From positions 1 to 64,000 of the forward strand of contig JACQFQ010000024.1 of the NCBI GenBank assembly GCA_016199985.1: a DNA stretch of 64,000 bases. The letters are read 5' to 3'. Numbering within the stretch: the first letter of the stretch is position 1; each line of letters opens with the position of its first letter. The position numbers were made by a program, and so were the translations under genes. This stretch comes from Verrucomicrobiota bacterium. Lineage in GTDB: Bacteria > Verrucomicrobiota > Verrucomicrobiia > Limisphaerales > UBA11320. Under the pieces are notes generated by a model. The model saw only the letters and a program-made list of their open reading frames with translations. It did not search any database and was not told the origin of the DNA. Positions 34,868 to 44,784 of this stretch are shown here, in pieces.

Positions 34868-35677
34868 TTGAAGCGCGTGAAGCCGAAACCTCCGATCGTC
34901 TTCGCCATCGCGGCCCATCCCGACGATATCGAGTTCATGATGGGCGGCACGCTGCTTCTTCTGGGGCAGGCGGGCTGCGAGCTTCACTACATGACCTTGT
35001 CGAGCGGCTCATTGGGCAGCTCGATCTTCCCGGCGACGAAGACCCGCAAGCTGCGGCGCGCCGAGTCCCGGGAGGGCGCGCGATTGCTCGGGGCGGGGTG
35101 GCGCCCTCCGCTTGCGGATGATCTGGAGATCTTTTACGACCTCAAGACGCTCCGACGCCTCGCCGCGGTCATCCGCGAAGTGAACCCGGGCATCGTTCTC
35201 ACCCATTCGCCCGTGGATTACATGGAGGACCACACGAACACCTGCCGCCTGGCGGTGACCGCGGCGTTTTCCCGAGGAATGCCCAACTTCGCGACCTCGC
35301 CCCGCCGGCCTCCCGTGACGGGAGATGTGACGGTCTATCACGCGATGCCCCACATGCTCCGGGATCCGCTGGGGCGTCGTGTCATCGCCGAGCTGTTCGT
35401 GGATGTGGGCGGCGTCCTGGCGTCGAAGCGCGTCGCGGCCGCGGCGCATCGGAGCCAGAAAGAATGGCTGGATGTCTCGCAGGGCATGGACTCCTATCTT
35501 GAAACCGTCGAGTCTCTTTCGCGCGCCGTCGGCCGCGCCTCAAGGAAGTTTCGTTACGCGGAAGGCTGGCGTCGTCATCTTCCCGCGGGCTTCGGCCCCG
35601 AGGACTCCGACCCGCTCCGGCGGCTTCTCGGACGAAGGTGCTTTCGAAACAAAGCCTACGATCGATGCGTGGTTTGA
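34868..35677 (+). CDS. PIG-L/LmbE family deacetylase
   Basis: 269 residues from a TTG four bases after the Gfo/Idh stop. The zinc and catalytic motif AHPDDIEFMMGG is at 16-27; the second metal segment appears as SPVDYMEDHTNTCRLAV, with the histidine in DHTNT. GMPNFATSPRRPP lies in the substrate loop. The family removes N-acetyl groups from GlcNAc-type sugars (as in MshB and BshB). Tight coupling to an oxidoreductase and a NagB-like protein suggests use on an amino sugar as carbon source. The start codon is inferred; no better ATG lies nearby. Confidence 0.85.
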   Translation: MKRVKPKPPIVFAIAAHPDDIEFMMGGTLLLLGQAGCELHYMTLSSGSLGSSIFPATKTRKLRRAESREGARLLGAGWRPPLADDLEIFYDLKTLRRLAAVIREVNPGIVLTHSPVDYMEDHTNTCRLAVTAAFSRGMPNFATSPRRPPVTGDVTVYHAMPHMLRDPLGRRVIAELFVDVGGVLASKRVAAAAHRSQKEWLDVSQGMDSYLETVESLSRAVGRASRKFRYAEGWRRHLPAGFGPEDSDPLRRLLGRRCFRNKAYDRCVV

Positions 35678-35726
35678 TTTCGAAAAGACCCAGGCAGAAA
35701 AGTCCCACCCGATTCATTGACGACCT

Positions 35727-36656
35727 ATGCGCAAACGAAGCTCCATAGCGCCCGACTGGTGGGACTACACCACTCTCGACGCGCAGTTGATCCGCGACGC
35801 CGCCGCTCTGACGCCGCGGAAAATGTCGCGTCTGTCCCGGCCTGGTTTTCAGGTTCTGTTTCATGACACGCTGGAGGACTTCTATCTGGCCGAGGCGTTG
35901 GAGTACATCACCGCCTGGAAGCAATCCACGCCGGACAATCCGGTCGGCGTCTGCGGTCCGATCGGACCGACCGAGCAGCTTCCTCTTGTGGCGCGTCTCG
36001 TGAACTCACTGGGTCTTGATGTGCGATCCGCTCACTTCTGGGGCATGGATGAGTGGGTTGTGGACGGGAGGGAAGTCTCGGTCGCGCATCCTTTGTCCTT
36101 CGAACGGGCGGATCGGGAGCTTTGCTTCAGCCGGATTCAGCGACGGCGCGTGATGCCGGACAGCCAGCTGCACTTTCCCAAGGCGGACACGCGGGCGTAT
36201 CGCAAGAGCTGGGACGCGGGCGTTCGCTGCGCCGTGATGCAGGGAGGGCAGGGGGACGTGAAGCATTGGGCCTTCAACGACCCGTTTCGCCGCGAGGGCG
36301 CCTATCGAAACGCGCCTCCGTCCGCGTCCGCCTTCCGGGCGCTCACGACAAGGGTGGTCGATCTACATCCGTTGACGGTGGCTCAGAACGCGCGCACTTC
36401 CGGCGGCGGGAACATCTCGCTCGTCCCTACACGGGCGGTCACGGTCGGCCCGGCGGAGACATGGAAAGCCGAGAAGGTCTCGATCTGGCACGCGGGGAAT
36501 CACGACAACGCTTTTGGGCAGCGGCTCACAACGCTGATGATCGCCGAGCGAATGGTCGACACGTCGGTTCCGATGTCCGTTCTCGGGGATCATCCCAACG
36601 TCGAATTCCACTTCTATCGCCCCGGCATCGGCGCCTGCGATATCGAGATGCACTAA
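35727..36656 (+). CDS. NagB-like sugar isomerase/deaminase
   Basis: 309 residues of the glucosamine-6-phosphate isomerase/6-phosphogluconolactonase superfamily. Seen: [20 protein letters not shown] in the phosphate loop position, [14 protein letters not shown] (matching the NagB DEW/Y block), and [16 protein letters not shown], the counterpart of the GxxLTxGVxT end. The sequence is divergent from true NagB, so the substrate may be a different sugar. It ends the Gfo/Idh-PIG-L cluster, 49 bp after the deacetylase, and converges tail to tail with the kinase gene. Confidence 0.75.
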   Translation: MRKRSSIAPDWWDYTTLDAQLIRDAAALTPRKMSRLSRPGFQVLFHDTLEDFYLAEALEYITAWKQSTPDNPVGVCGPIGPTEQLPLVARLVNSLGLDVRSAHFWGMDEWVVDGREVSVAHPLSFERADRELCFSRIQRRRVMPDSQLHFPKADTRAYRKSWDAGVRCAVMQGGQGDVKHWAFNDPFRREGAYRNAPPSASAFRALTTRVVDLHPLTVAQNARTSGGGNISLVPTRAVTVGPAETWKAEKVSIWHAGNHDNAFGQRLTTLMIAERMVDTSVPMSVLGDHPNVEFHFYRPGIGACDIEMH

Positions 36657-36658
36657 GC

Positions 36659-39283
36659 CTAACGCCAGTCGAGCTTGAGGGCGCGGAGCGAGTCTCGCAA
36701 TTCCGGCATCCGCCATTTCCAGACGACGCCGTTGGTTTGCTGAACGAGGAGCTCCCGGCCCTCGGCGCTCCAGGCGAGGCTCTGCGCGGGAACGAACGCT
36801 CCCGGCGCTTCGAGGGCGCTGGGCTCGTCCTGATCGCTGGGTTGAGTCAGGAGGACCCGGCCTGTGGAATCAATGCGGGCGCGCCAGCCGGATCCCTTCG
36901 TCGTGACGTCCCTTTCGCGCCGCGTTGAGGGTTCTGGCCAGGCGTTCAGCCGCGCGGCGACACGGTCGCCCGGGGAAAACTCCCAGCGCGATAGCCGGAG
37001 GGGCGAGTCATGGATCACGGCGAGCTCGCGATCACGGCTCATGAAGAGCACGCGCTCTGTCTCCCCGATCACATGCGTCGACGAGAGCTCCTGCAGCGAA
37101 GGGAACCCCAGAATCCTGACCTCCCCGTCCCGCGCCAGGATCGCAAGCGCGAGTCCATCGTCACTGAACGCCAGTGCCCGCAGCGGCGCGGCGCATTCCG
37201 CCAGGGGGCGCGGCGCCTCATCGGCATCGGCGCGCCACGCGAACACCTCGCGTCCCGCGGCCACGGCGATCTCCCGGCCGTTCGGATGCCACGCGAAGTA
37301 ACGGATCGGGGCGGGGAACTGCGCGGATTTCGCGATGGCCCCGCTCATCGTGTCGGCGAGAAGCAGGGCGGCGCTCCGCTCGGTGTAGAGCGCAAGGCGC
37401 TCGCCCTGGGGCGCCCAGGCAAATCGATCCACCGGCCCGGGCGCGTGAATCTCCGACGACTCCTTCAATCCATTCGTCAGCCAGGCGATGCGAATGTGTT
37501 GCGGCGATCGCGGAAACGCCACCCGTTGGCTGTCCGGGCTGAAGGTCGTGCGTCCATAGGCGAACCGGCCCGAGTCGTTGAGCTGCCAGATGTGGCGCGT
37601 GGCGACGAGCTGTCGAAAGCGGAGGCTGCCATCCTCAAAGCGGCCCGCGATCCAGCGTCCATCGGGACTGATGGCCCAGACGCGGTCGATTGCCGCGCGG
37701 TTGCCCTCCGGATCATCCCATGAGTTTTTCTCGAGCCGCATCAGCTCGTGGTGATCCGTGATGGAGCGAAAGACGTACGCGCCGTCCGGCGCGGCTTGCG
37801 CGTAACGATCGCGCGCCGGATCCAGGAGCGTCTTTCCCGAGGCGCCCAACGTCTCCGGCCAGCCCGGCAGGGCTTTGAGATCGCTCGAGGCCAGACAGGC
37901 GATGGCTTCGTTGCGAAGGGCGACCGTGGGCGTGGGCGGCGGGAGTTGGATCAGGGCCGCGCGACGGAGGGCGGCCAGGGCCTGGGAGCGATAGCCCGGG
38001 GTTCCGAGACGGCGCTCGGTCTGCGCCTGGGCGAGATTGGCGTACACCAACTCCCGTTCGGTCGCCTGTCCCGCGCGACGGATTTCGTCCCGCGCCTGGC
38101 GCAGCCGGACGGCGGCGAAAGTGGAGATGATCGCGACGGCGATGAGCAGCCCGAGCACCGTCAGGCTCAGGGCCGCGAGGACAGGCTGCCGTCGGCTCCA
38201 GCGCCAGAGTCGCTCGGGCAATGTGGCCGGCCTCGCGAGAATGCTCTCGCCCGCAAGCCACCGGTCCAGGTCCTCCGCGAGCGCGCGCGCCGACGGATAT
38301 CTCGACGCTGGCTCCTTGGCGAGGCACTTCAGGCAAATGGTTTCGAGGTCTCGGTCGGTGTCCGCCCGCAACTCATGCGGCGCGACAGGCTCGCGATCCG
38401 CGACCTGCCGGAGCGTTTCCATCACGCTGGCGCCCTTAAACGGCGGCTGGCCCGCGAGCAGATGATACAGGATCGCCCCCAGGCCGTACACGTCCGCGGC
38501 CGTCGTGACCTGCGCGCCGTCCCGCGCCTGCTCCGGGGCCATGTAGGAAGGCGTGCCGAGGAACGTTCCTGTTTGGGTGAGGCCGCTATCGTGCTCCACG
38601 AGCTTGGCCAACCCGAAGTCGGCGACGTAAGGGACGCCGTCGGAATCGAAGAGGATGTTCCCCGGCTTGAGATCGCGATGCAGGATGCCTCGCTGATGCG
38701 CGTGATGCACGGCCTCCGCGATGCGCGAGACGAACCGCGCCACCGACTGGTCTCGCCTGGGCGGCGCGGGAGGGTGAGCGGACGGAGCGTCGCTCGCGGG
38801 GTGGTAGGGCCACTCGCCGCGATCGATTTTGTCGGAGAGGCTTCCGCCTTCGACGAGCTTGAGCGCGAGGTAATGCTGGCCCCGGTGCTCCCCGATTTCA
38901 TGAATCGGGAGAATGCTCGGATGATGCAGCCGCGCCGACGCCTGGGCCTCCATGTGGAAACGTTCGATGAAATCCTTGGGCGCAAGCGGGCCGGCCGCGA
39001 TCATTTTCAAGGCGACCGGCCTATTGAGGCTCACCTGCCGCGCGCGGTAAACCACTCCCATGCCCCCCCGAGCGATCTCGCCGAGGATCTCGTAGTCGCC
39101 GAAGAAACTCACGGGAGGCGTCTCGGCGTCGTCCGTCGGGGCCGGGCCAGGAGCGCGAGAATCGTCGCCCGGCGACGCTCCTTCAGCGACGGCCGCAAGC
39201 CCCATCAGGCACAATGCGCACTGCCCGCCGGGCGCGTCCGCGCCGATCGGTCGATCGCAAATGGGGCAGTGGCTTGGGCTCAT
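36659..39283 (-). CDS. Serine/threonine protein kinase, PknB-like, with sensor domain
   Basis: 874 residues. An N-terminal zinc ribbon (C6, C9, C22, C25) is followed by the kinase at about 62-345: glycine loop [15 protein letters not shown]93, HRDLKPGN (D204), DFG (222-224) and [11 protein letters not shown] membrane helix is at 367-390. The outer part, about 400-870, carries WD40-like repeats ([58 protein letters not shown]). The family senses external or cell-state signals. It sits 44 bp behind the ECF sigma factor in the same direction, the arrangement seen in planctomycetes and verrucomicrobia for kinase-regulated sigma factors. Confidence 0.9.
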   Translation of the reverse strand: MSPSHCPICDRPIGADAPGGQCALCLMGLAAVAEGASPGDDSRAPGPAPTDDAETPPVSFFGDYEILGEIARGGMGVVYRARQVSLNRPVALKMIAAGPLAPKDFIERFHMEAQASARLHHPSILPIHEIGEHRGQHYLALKLVEGGSLSDKIDRGEWPYHPASDAPSAHPPAPPRRDQSVARFVSRIAEAVHHAHQRGILHRDLKPGNILFDSDGVPYVADFGLAKLVEHDSGLTQTGTFLGTPSYMAPEQARDGAQVTTAADVYGLGAILYHLLAGQPPFKGASVMETLRQVADREPVAPHELRADTDRDLETICLKCLAKEPASRYPSARALAEDLDRWLAGESILARPATLPERLWRWSRRQPVLAALSLTVLGLLIAVAIISTFAAVRLRQARDEIRRAGQATERELVYANLAQAQTERRLGTPGYRSQALAALRRAALIQLPPPTPTVALRNEAIACLASSDLKALPGWPETLGASGKTLLDPARDRYAQAAPDGAYVFRSITDHHELMRLEKNSWDDPEGNRAAIDRVWAISPDGRWIAGRFEDGSLRFRQLVATRHIWQLNDSGRFAYGRTTFSPDSQRVAFPRSPQHIRIAWLTNGLKESSEIHAPGPVDRFAWAPQGERLALYTERSAALLLADTMSGAIAKSAQFPAPIRYFAWHPNGREIAVAAGREVFAWRADADEAPRPLAECAAPLRALAFSDDGLALAILARDGEVRILGFPSLQELSSTHVIGETERVLFMSRDRELAVIHDSPLRLSRWEFSPGDRVAARLNAWPEPSTRRERDVTTKGSGWRARIDSTGRVLLTQPSDQDEPSALEAPGAFVPAQSLAWSAEGRELLVQQTNGVVWKWRMPELRDSLRALKLDWR

Positions 39284-39327
39284 TGCTATTCAGCGGCGAT
39301 TCATTCAGACCCGCTGGAGTGAAAAGG

Positions 39328-40134
39328 TTACGCGCTCAGAACGGTGAGCAGGTGCCGCAGTTCGCCGTCGACCTCCGCCGGATCAGCGACGGTGCGGCTG
39401 ATCTCGGCCCGCAGCAGCTGCGCGTAGCGCTGACGAAGCCGGTGGACCGCCACTTTGATCGCGCCTTCCGTCATGTCGAGTCGCCCGGCGAGTTCGGCGT
39501 AAGCAGGGGCGTCGGCGGCCCCGGTGAGGGCCCCCTGGAGGTTCTCGAAAAGAGCTGTCTTGCCATTCGAGACGAACTCCTCCCTCAGCGAGGCGAGGGT
39601 TCGGTCCAGAAGGGTCATCGCCCATCGACGCTCGTAAATGCGCTCGGCGGTCATCGACTCCGCGGGCTCCAGCCGGTAACGGTTCTCCGCGGTGTCGTCG
39701 TCGAGCGAAATCAGGGGTTGTCCGCCGCCGCGCTTGAGTCGTCTGGCGTCGCGCCATTCCTTCGCGAGAAAATGCTCCATTGCGGACAACAGCCAGCTGC
39801 GGAACTTCCCGCGTTTGCGGTCGAGGGCTCGAAAGTAGTTCTTCGCGAGAAGTCGGCTGAAGAACTCCTGGGTGAGATCCTTCGCCTCATGCTCGTCGTG
39901 CCCCTGGCGTCGGACGTAGGCGTACAGCGGATACCAATAGGTCTGGCAGAGCTCGGCCAGGGCTTCGCGCCATTTCGGCGAGTCCTCGTTGCCGGCGGAG
40001 GCGATCGCGCTCCAGTGCGTGGTGGCAAAAGCGGGGCTTCGCCCCGGGTATCGACCCTCGCGGGTTTGCGCGTCGCCGCTTTCGGGAGGCGATGAGTCAG
40101 TTTCAGGCATTCTCGAGTCCGCCGGCAAAGCCAT
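39328..40134 (-). CDS. ECF RNA polymerase sigma factor, kinase-linked
   Basis: 268 residues (a start at 40110 would give 260). Region 2 is clear (WYPLYAYVRRQGHDEHEAKDLTQEFFSRLL), followed by FRSWLLSAMEHFLAKEWRDARRLKRGG. A long region 3/4 linker leads to the helix-turn-helix YAELAGRLDMTEGAIKVAVHRLRQRY at about 214-239. The order and the THWSAI N-terminus match the planctomycete/verrucomicrobial ECF group paired with Ser/Thr kinases. It is probably co-transcribed with the kinase gene downstream, and its targets are unknown. Confidence 0.88.
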   Translation of the reverse strand: MALPADSRMPETDSSPPESGDAQTREGRYPGRSPAFATTHWSAIASAGNEDSPKWREALAELCQTYWYPLYAYVRRQGHDEHEAKDLTQEFFSRLLAKNYFRALDRKRGKFRSWLLSAMEHFLAKEWRDARRLKRGGGQPLISLDDDTAENRYRLEPAESMTAERIYERRWAMTLLDRTLASLREEFVSNGKTALFENLQGALTGAADAPAYAELAGRLDMTEGAIKVAVHRLRQRYAQLLRAEISRTVADPAEVDGELRHLLTVLSA

Positions 40135-40145
40135 CGGTCAAAACA

Positions 40146-40197
40146 GGGCGCGGTTGCGGCGCGGCTTCACCGCGCCTGTCCAAGCCGGATGGCTTGG
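40146..40197. other. Intergenic REP-like palindromes
   Basis: The spacer between the DUF3500 and sigma factor genes holds two close inverted repeats: a GC-rich pair GGCGCGG / CCGCGCC and a perfect hairpin CCAAGCC-GGAT-GGCTTGG at 40180-40197. Such adjacent palindromes look like a REP/BIME unit, or a transcription terminator for the gene upstream. Copy number elsewhere cannot be judged here. Confidence 0.4.
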
Positions 40198-40309
40198 CGG
40201 ATATGAGATGATTCGGCTGATGGGGCGCGCGCTTGAATGGCGATCCGACATGGCGCGGCCGTCCCTCCCCGAAGGAGTCGCGGAGCGGAAATGCTCCTCG
40301 CGTCTTCGC

Positions 40310-41344
40310 TCAGACCGCGTGGTCGCGGATGTGAACCCAGCAGTGGACGTGCGGATCGCCGCGGAAATACCAGAGCATGCTCGGTCCTTCGATCTGCCAG
40401 ACATCCCACACCCCGTCGCCGCCGACATCCTGTTGCTTGAAGTAAGCGAGGCTCAAATTCTCGAGGCCCTGCGACTTCACCAACTTCATGGCCTCATCGG
40501 CGTCCGGCTTTCGGAAGGGCGCGAGCAGATCCTTCATGACCGAGTGAACCAGGGCTTGCTGGTCCTTCGCGAGATCGCCGACGCGGATTCCCGCGTGGCC
40601 CGATTTCCGCCCGGTGAGCTTCACGGTCTCGGCGGCCTTCTCCTTGGGGCCTTTGCCGTCGATGAGCGCGATCGCGCGCTGACGTCCGTCCAGCGCCTGA
40701 AAAACCTCGTTCACGCGCTTGGCCTGATACCAGAAAACATTTCCGGGATGCTCCGCGGGCTCCGCGTCCTTGTCGCCCGCCTGATGCCCGTAGAAAATCG
40801 GGCCGCCGAAGGCCGCTCCCGCGACGGTGTCGCCATCGCAGCGTCGTGTGCAGTGACGGCCGGTGAGAACAAACTCAAACTTCCCCGTCCCGGGCTTGCC
40901 GAACAGCGCCACGGAGGAGCCCGCGTTGAAGCCTTTGCCTTCGGAGTCGTGGACAATCTGCTCCATTGCCCGGTCGACAAACTCCGTCGTGTGCAGGTGG
41001 CGGAAGATCTGTTGGACGAGATCCTGTTGATCCGGCTTGAGCGTCTCGCTGATGGGCTTCTTGGTGATGAGCCAGTTGTTGTCCACTTTGTCGCGGAGCG
41101 GATGATCGAAAGCGAAGCAGAGCGAAGCGCGCTGGTCCTCGCCGAGCGAGTTGTAGAGCTGGGCGGCCAGCGTCTCGGAGGTGTCCTTGGGCGAGGGATG
41201 AGCCGAGGCCGAATCGGGCGTCCAGATCCGGCTGCCCGCGCCAACGGCCAAGCCGGCGGCAGCGGTTTTGAGAAAAGCGCGGCGGGTGAGGGGCGAGGGG
41301 AGGGAACAGCCGCAATCCGAAGGAGAGTTCGCGATGTGAGACAT
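40310..41344 (-). CDS. Tat-exported DUF3500 protein
   Basis: 344 residues from the ATG at 41344. The twin-arginine motif TRRAFLKTAAAGLAVGAG (20-37) is followed by a DUF3500-type body: FAFDHPLRDKVDNNWLIT, a Gly/Phe-rich middle (KPGTGKFEFVLTGRHCTRRCDGD, HQAGDKDAEPAEHPGN) and the conserved end LSLAYFKQQDVGGDGVWDVWQIEGPSMLWYFRG with HVHCWVHI. The family has no known reaction, though the His-rich C-terminus suggests a metal or redox site. Frames upstream of 41344 have no coding character. It is divergent from asnB with a 276-bp shared promoter region. Confidence 0.8.
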   Translation of the reverse strand: MSHIANSPSDCGCSLPSPLTRRAFLKTAAAGLAVGAGSRIWTPDSASAHPSPKDTSETLAAQLYNSLGEDQRASLCFAFDHPLRDKVDNNWLITKKPISETLKPDQQDLVQQIFRHLHTTEFVDRAMEQIVHDSEGKGFNAGSSVALFGKPGTGKFEFVLTGRHCTRRCDGDTVAGAAFGGPIFYGHQAGDKDAEPAEHPGNVFWYQAKRVNEVFQALDGRQRAIALIDGKGPKEKAAETVKLTGRKSGHAGIRVGDLAKDQQALVHSVMKDLLAPFRKPDADEAMKLVKSQGLENLSLAYFKQQDVGGDGVWDVWQIEGPSMLWYFRGDPHVHCWVHIRDHAV

Positions 41345-41620
41345 GGTTGGACCATAGACATCGCTCTCCGGGCGGCAAGGGGATAGTGAGCGGTGAGGCG
41401 GCCACGAGAGCGCGCAACAATCCGGATTGCCGGGGACCGGGGGTTGCTTCCAGGATCGCCATCCGATGACGATTGCTGATCCACCGCCGACCCCCCGACG
41501 CGCCCAGGGCTTCCCGCGACGCGTTCGTTTCTCTTTAGATCGAACGTCTCCGGCCGACATCTACTCCAATACCGCGATCGTCGTGGTCCGAGGTTGGACT
41601 CGCGGCGCGGGCATCAGATC

Positions 41621-43486
41621 ATGTGTGGCATAGCGGGCTGGGTTGATTTTCGGGCGAACCCTCAGGAGAGGGCGCTGCGGGACATGGAGCGGTCCATTGT
41701 TCACCGGGGCCCCGACGAGGGGAGCGTCTGGCTTTCGGGCCCATGCGGGCTCGTTCATCGGCGACTGCGCATTATCGATCTCTCCCCGGCGGCCGCGCAG
41801 CCGATGTCGAACGAGGACGGCCGCGTCCAGATCGTCTTCAACGGCGAGATCTATAACTTCAAGCCGCTCCGCGCCGAGCTCATGGCTCTCGGGCATCAAT
41901 TCCGCAGCAAGAGCGACACCGAGGCGCTGGTCCACGGATATGAGGAATGGGGCGTCTCTTTGATCGCGCGACTCCGCGGAATGTTTGCGTTCGCGATCTG
42001 GGACGAGGCCGAGCGGCGGCTTCTGCTCGCGCGCGACCGCATCGGAAAGAAGCCGCTCTACTATCGCGTCGATCAGCAATCGCTGGCCTTCGGGTCGGAG
42101 CTGGACGTCTTCAAGGCGCTTCCCGGATTCAGCCCGCGCCTCTCATTGCCGGGCTTTCTCAGCTACATGGAGTTCGGCTATGTGCCAGGCGCGGAGAGCA
42201 TTCTTGAAGGCGTCATGCGCCTGCCCCCGGGACACTGCGCGACCTTCGACGCCCAGGGACTGAAGATCGATCGCTACGCGTCCCTTCCCGCGGTGTCCGG
42301 GGACGGGCTGGCCAGCGGATCGGCGACGGAGATGGCCGAGCGTTTGGAGGCCATCGTGCGCGAAGCGGTGGTCTGCAGGCTGGAGAGCGACGTCCCGCTC
42401 GGATGCTTTCTCAGCGGCGGCGTGGACTCCAGCCTGGTCTCGGCGGTGGCGCAGGAGAATCTGGGGACGCGCCTTCGGACCTACACCGTGGGATTCGACC
42501 AATCCCCGCTGAGCGAAGCGGCTCAGGCCCGCCAGGTGGCCGAGCGATTGGGAACGGATCATCATGAGCTGACCGTGAGCCCGGGGTCGATCCTCGGCGA
42601 GTTTGAGGCGATCCTGCGCGGAGCGGCGGAGCCGCTGGGCGATGATTCCTACGTGCCGACCTACCTGATCTCGCGGGAGACCCGAAAGTTCGTCACGGTG
42701 GTTCTCTCCGGCGACGGCGGAGACGAGCTGTTCGCCGGCTACGAAAAGTATCGCCAGTTTCGGAAGGCGGCGGGATGGCAAAAGGCCCCATTGCCCTGGG
42801 GTTGGCTGGCAGAGCGCGCTTGGAACGATCGATTGCACAAGAGCTGCGCCGCGATCGGGACGGGCGACGCCCGGGGCCTGGCCCGGTGGCTTTCGACGCT
42901 GTGGAAACGCGCCGACCTCTCTCGCGCGCTGCTGGGGGGCCGCCCGGCGGCCGCGCCCGCCGAGGATGTGTTCGACGCGACGTGGCGTCGACGCGGCGAG
43001 TTTCATGACATTGAGCGCTGGATGCTGACGGACATGGAGACGTATTTGGAGGGCGACATCCTAGCGAAGGTGGATCGCGCGAACATGGCCGTGGGATTGG
43101 AAGGCCGCAGCCCGTTGCTGGACCAGGAGTGGATCCGCGAGGCGCTGCGGTGGCCGTTGCACGCGGACCTCGACGCGGGCGGCAAGCGCGTTCTGAAGCG
43201 GATGCTCGCCAGGCGATTTCCGACCGAGTGGTTTGAGCGGCCCAAGCAGGGGTTCGGAATGCCGGTGGAACAATGGTTTCGGGGCGGGTTGCGCGGGTGC
43301 CTCGAGAAATACACCGATCGAGCGCGGCTGAAGCGCCGGGGATTGCTCGACGCGGATTACACCCGGGGAACCGTTGCCGCGCATCTGTCTGGACGCCGCA
43401 ACTTCGCGCGCAAGCTTTACGCCGTGGTGGCCTTCGAGGCCTGGGCGGATCGTTTCTTCGGAGAGAACGCGGCCCTCGCGGGTTGA
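41621..43486 (+). CDS. asnB: Asparagine synthase, glutamine-hydrolysing
   Basis: 621 residues from the ATG at 41621, which places the catalytic Cys2 right after Met (MCGIAGWVDF). The N-terminal glutaminase has RGPDEG, FNGEIYNF and DTEALVHGYEEWG; the synthetase half has the PPi loop LSGGVDSSLVSA at about 263-274, VLSGDGGDELFAGYEKY and DRANMAVGLEGRSPLLD. The family makes asparagine, or amidates other substrates in envelope polysaccharide pathways, where such genes are common in verrucomicrobia with exosortase systems. No exosortase or capsule gene is adjacent here, so the simple role is preferred. Confidence 0.92.
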   Translation: MCGIAGWVDFRANPQERALRDMERSIVHRGPDEGSVWLSGPCGLVHRRLRIIDLSPAAAQPMSNEDGRVQIVFNGEIYNFKPLRAELMALGHQFRSKSDTEALVHGYEEWGVSLIARLRGMFAFAIWDEAERRLLLARDRIGKKPLYYRVDQQSLAFGSELDVFKALPGFSPRLSLPGFLSYMEFGYVPGAESILEGVMRLPPGHCATFDAQGLKIDRYASLPAVSGDGLASGSATEMAERLEAIVREAVVCRLESDVPLGCFLSGGVDSSLVSAVAQENLGTRLRTYTVGFDQSPLSEAAQARQVAERLGTDHHELTVSPGSILGEFEAILRGAAEPLGDDSYVPTYLISRETRKFVTVVLSGDGGDELFAGYEKYRQFRKAAGWQKAPLPWGWLAERAWNDRLHKSCAAIGTGDARGLARWLSTLWKRADLSRALLGGRPAAAPAEDVFDATWRRRGEFHDIERWMLTDMETYLEGDILAKVDRANMAVGLEGRSPLLDQEWIREALRWPLHADLDAGGKRVLKRMLARRFPTEWFERPKQGFGMPVEQWFRGGLRGCLEKYTDRARLKRRGLLDADYTRGTVAAHLSGRRNFARKLYAVVAFEAWADRFFGENAALAG

Positions 43487-43564
43487 GGAGCGAGCCTGTC
43501 GCGCGCCTTCCCGCCCTTCTTTTTGGTCTTTGACCCGCGGGCGTCTTGGGCTTTCATCGGGGCC

Positions 43565-44689
43565 ATGACCTCCCCGCGCACCCGCCCCGCTCTCGCCATC
43601 CTAGCGCTTTGGATCTCAGGCTTCCTTGTGATTCCTCCGATCTCGAGAGCCGCCGAGCTCAAGGCGACTCATGTGTTTCTTGTGACGACCGACGGACTCC
43701 GTTGGCAGGAGGTGTTTCAAGGAGCGGAGGAGCGGCTGATGAACAAGACCAATGGCGGGGTGAAGGACGTGGACGGCCTGCGCGCGCGGTTCTGGCGAAA
43801 CACGCCGGAGGAGCGCCGCGCCGCCCTGTTCCCGTTTCTTTGGGGAACGGTGGCCAAGCAGGGCCAGATCTTTGGGAACTCGAACCGAGGAAGCGTCGTG
43901 CGAGTCACCAACGGCCGGAACTTCTCCTATCCCGGCTACAGCGAGTTTCTCACCGGCGCGGCGGACTCGAACATTATCAGCAACGCCAAGATCCCGAATC
44001 CGAACACGAATGTCTTCGAGTGGCTGAACACGCGTTCGCGGTTTCAGGGGCGCGTTTCGGCCATTGTGAACTGGGACACGATCGCCTGGATCCTGAACGC
44101 CGGGCGCAGCCGGATCCCGGTGTGGACCGGGCTGCTGCTGCCCAAGGACGCCCCGTTTCCTCCGGCGATCCCGGCGTGGATCGAGACGGCGCAGGCGGGA
44201 GTGACGCCCATTTGGGGCGATCTGATTCTGGACACATTCACTTCGCACGCGGCTCTCCAGCACGTCCGCAACGCGCGGCCGAGGGCGGCCTATTTCGCGT
44301 TTGGCGAGACGGATGAGTGGGCGCACGAGGGCCGGTACGATCTCTATCTCGCGTCGGCTTTCAATGTGGACCGTTTTCTCGGACAGCTGTGGGACTTGCT
44401 GCAAAGTCTGGCCGAGTATCGGGACAGGACCGCGCTGGTGATCACGACCGACCATGGCCGGGGCGCCGGGCTGACCTCCTGGCGGGATCATGGAGCCAAG
44501 ACGGAGGAATCGGGCGCGGTTTGGGTGGGGGTGATCGGACCGGACACCCCGGGGCTGGGCGAACGGGCGTCGATTCCTGAACTCACCCAGGGCCAGGTCG
44601 CGGCGACCCTGGCGGCTCTGGTGGGAGAGGATTTCACAAGAGCCTCGCCACGCTCCGCCGGGCCCATCCGCGATGTGCTGGGGCGTTAA
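43565..44689 (+). CDS. Exported alkaline-phosphatase-superfamily hydrolase
   Basis: 374 residues from the ATG at 43565, with a signal peptide (ALAILALWISGFLVIPPISRA). The metal sites of the alkaline phosphatase fold can be traced: VFLVTTDGLRWQEVFQG near the N-terminus, a serine in NGRNFSYPGYSEFLTG in the nucleophile position, GETDEWAHEGRYD, and VITTDHGRG near the end. It is closest to phosphodiesterase/phosphatase-like members rather than sulfatases (no C/S-x-P-x-R signature). Substrate unknown. It follows asnB by 78 bp. Confidence 0.8.
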   Translation: MTSPRTRPALAILALWISGFLVIPPISRAAELKATHVFLVTTDGLRWQEVFQGAEERLMNKTNGGVKDVDGLRARFWRNTPEERRAALFPFLWGTVAKQGQIFGNSNRGSVVRVTNGRNFSYPGYSEFLTGAADSNIISNAKIPNPNTNVFEWLNTRSRFQGRVSAIVNWDTIAWILNAGRSRIPVWTGLLLPKDAPFPPAIPAWIETAQAGVTPIWGDLILDTFTSHAALQHVRNARPRAAYFAFGETDEWAHEGRYDLYLASAFNVDRFLGQLWDLLQSLAEYRDRTALVITTDHGRGAGLTSWRDHGAKTEESGAVWVGVIGPDTPGLGERASIPELTQGQVAATLAALVGEDFTRASPRSAGPIRDVLGR

Positions 44690-44784
44690 GCCAGGCTCGT
44701 CAGACTCCCATCGAGGGGAGGAGGGGACGCAGGCGGTTTCGCGAAGCGTTGTGTACTCCAAGAGGCTCGGCGAACCACGTCGAG

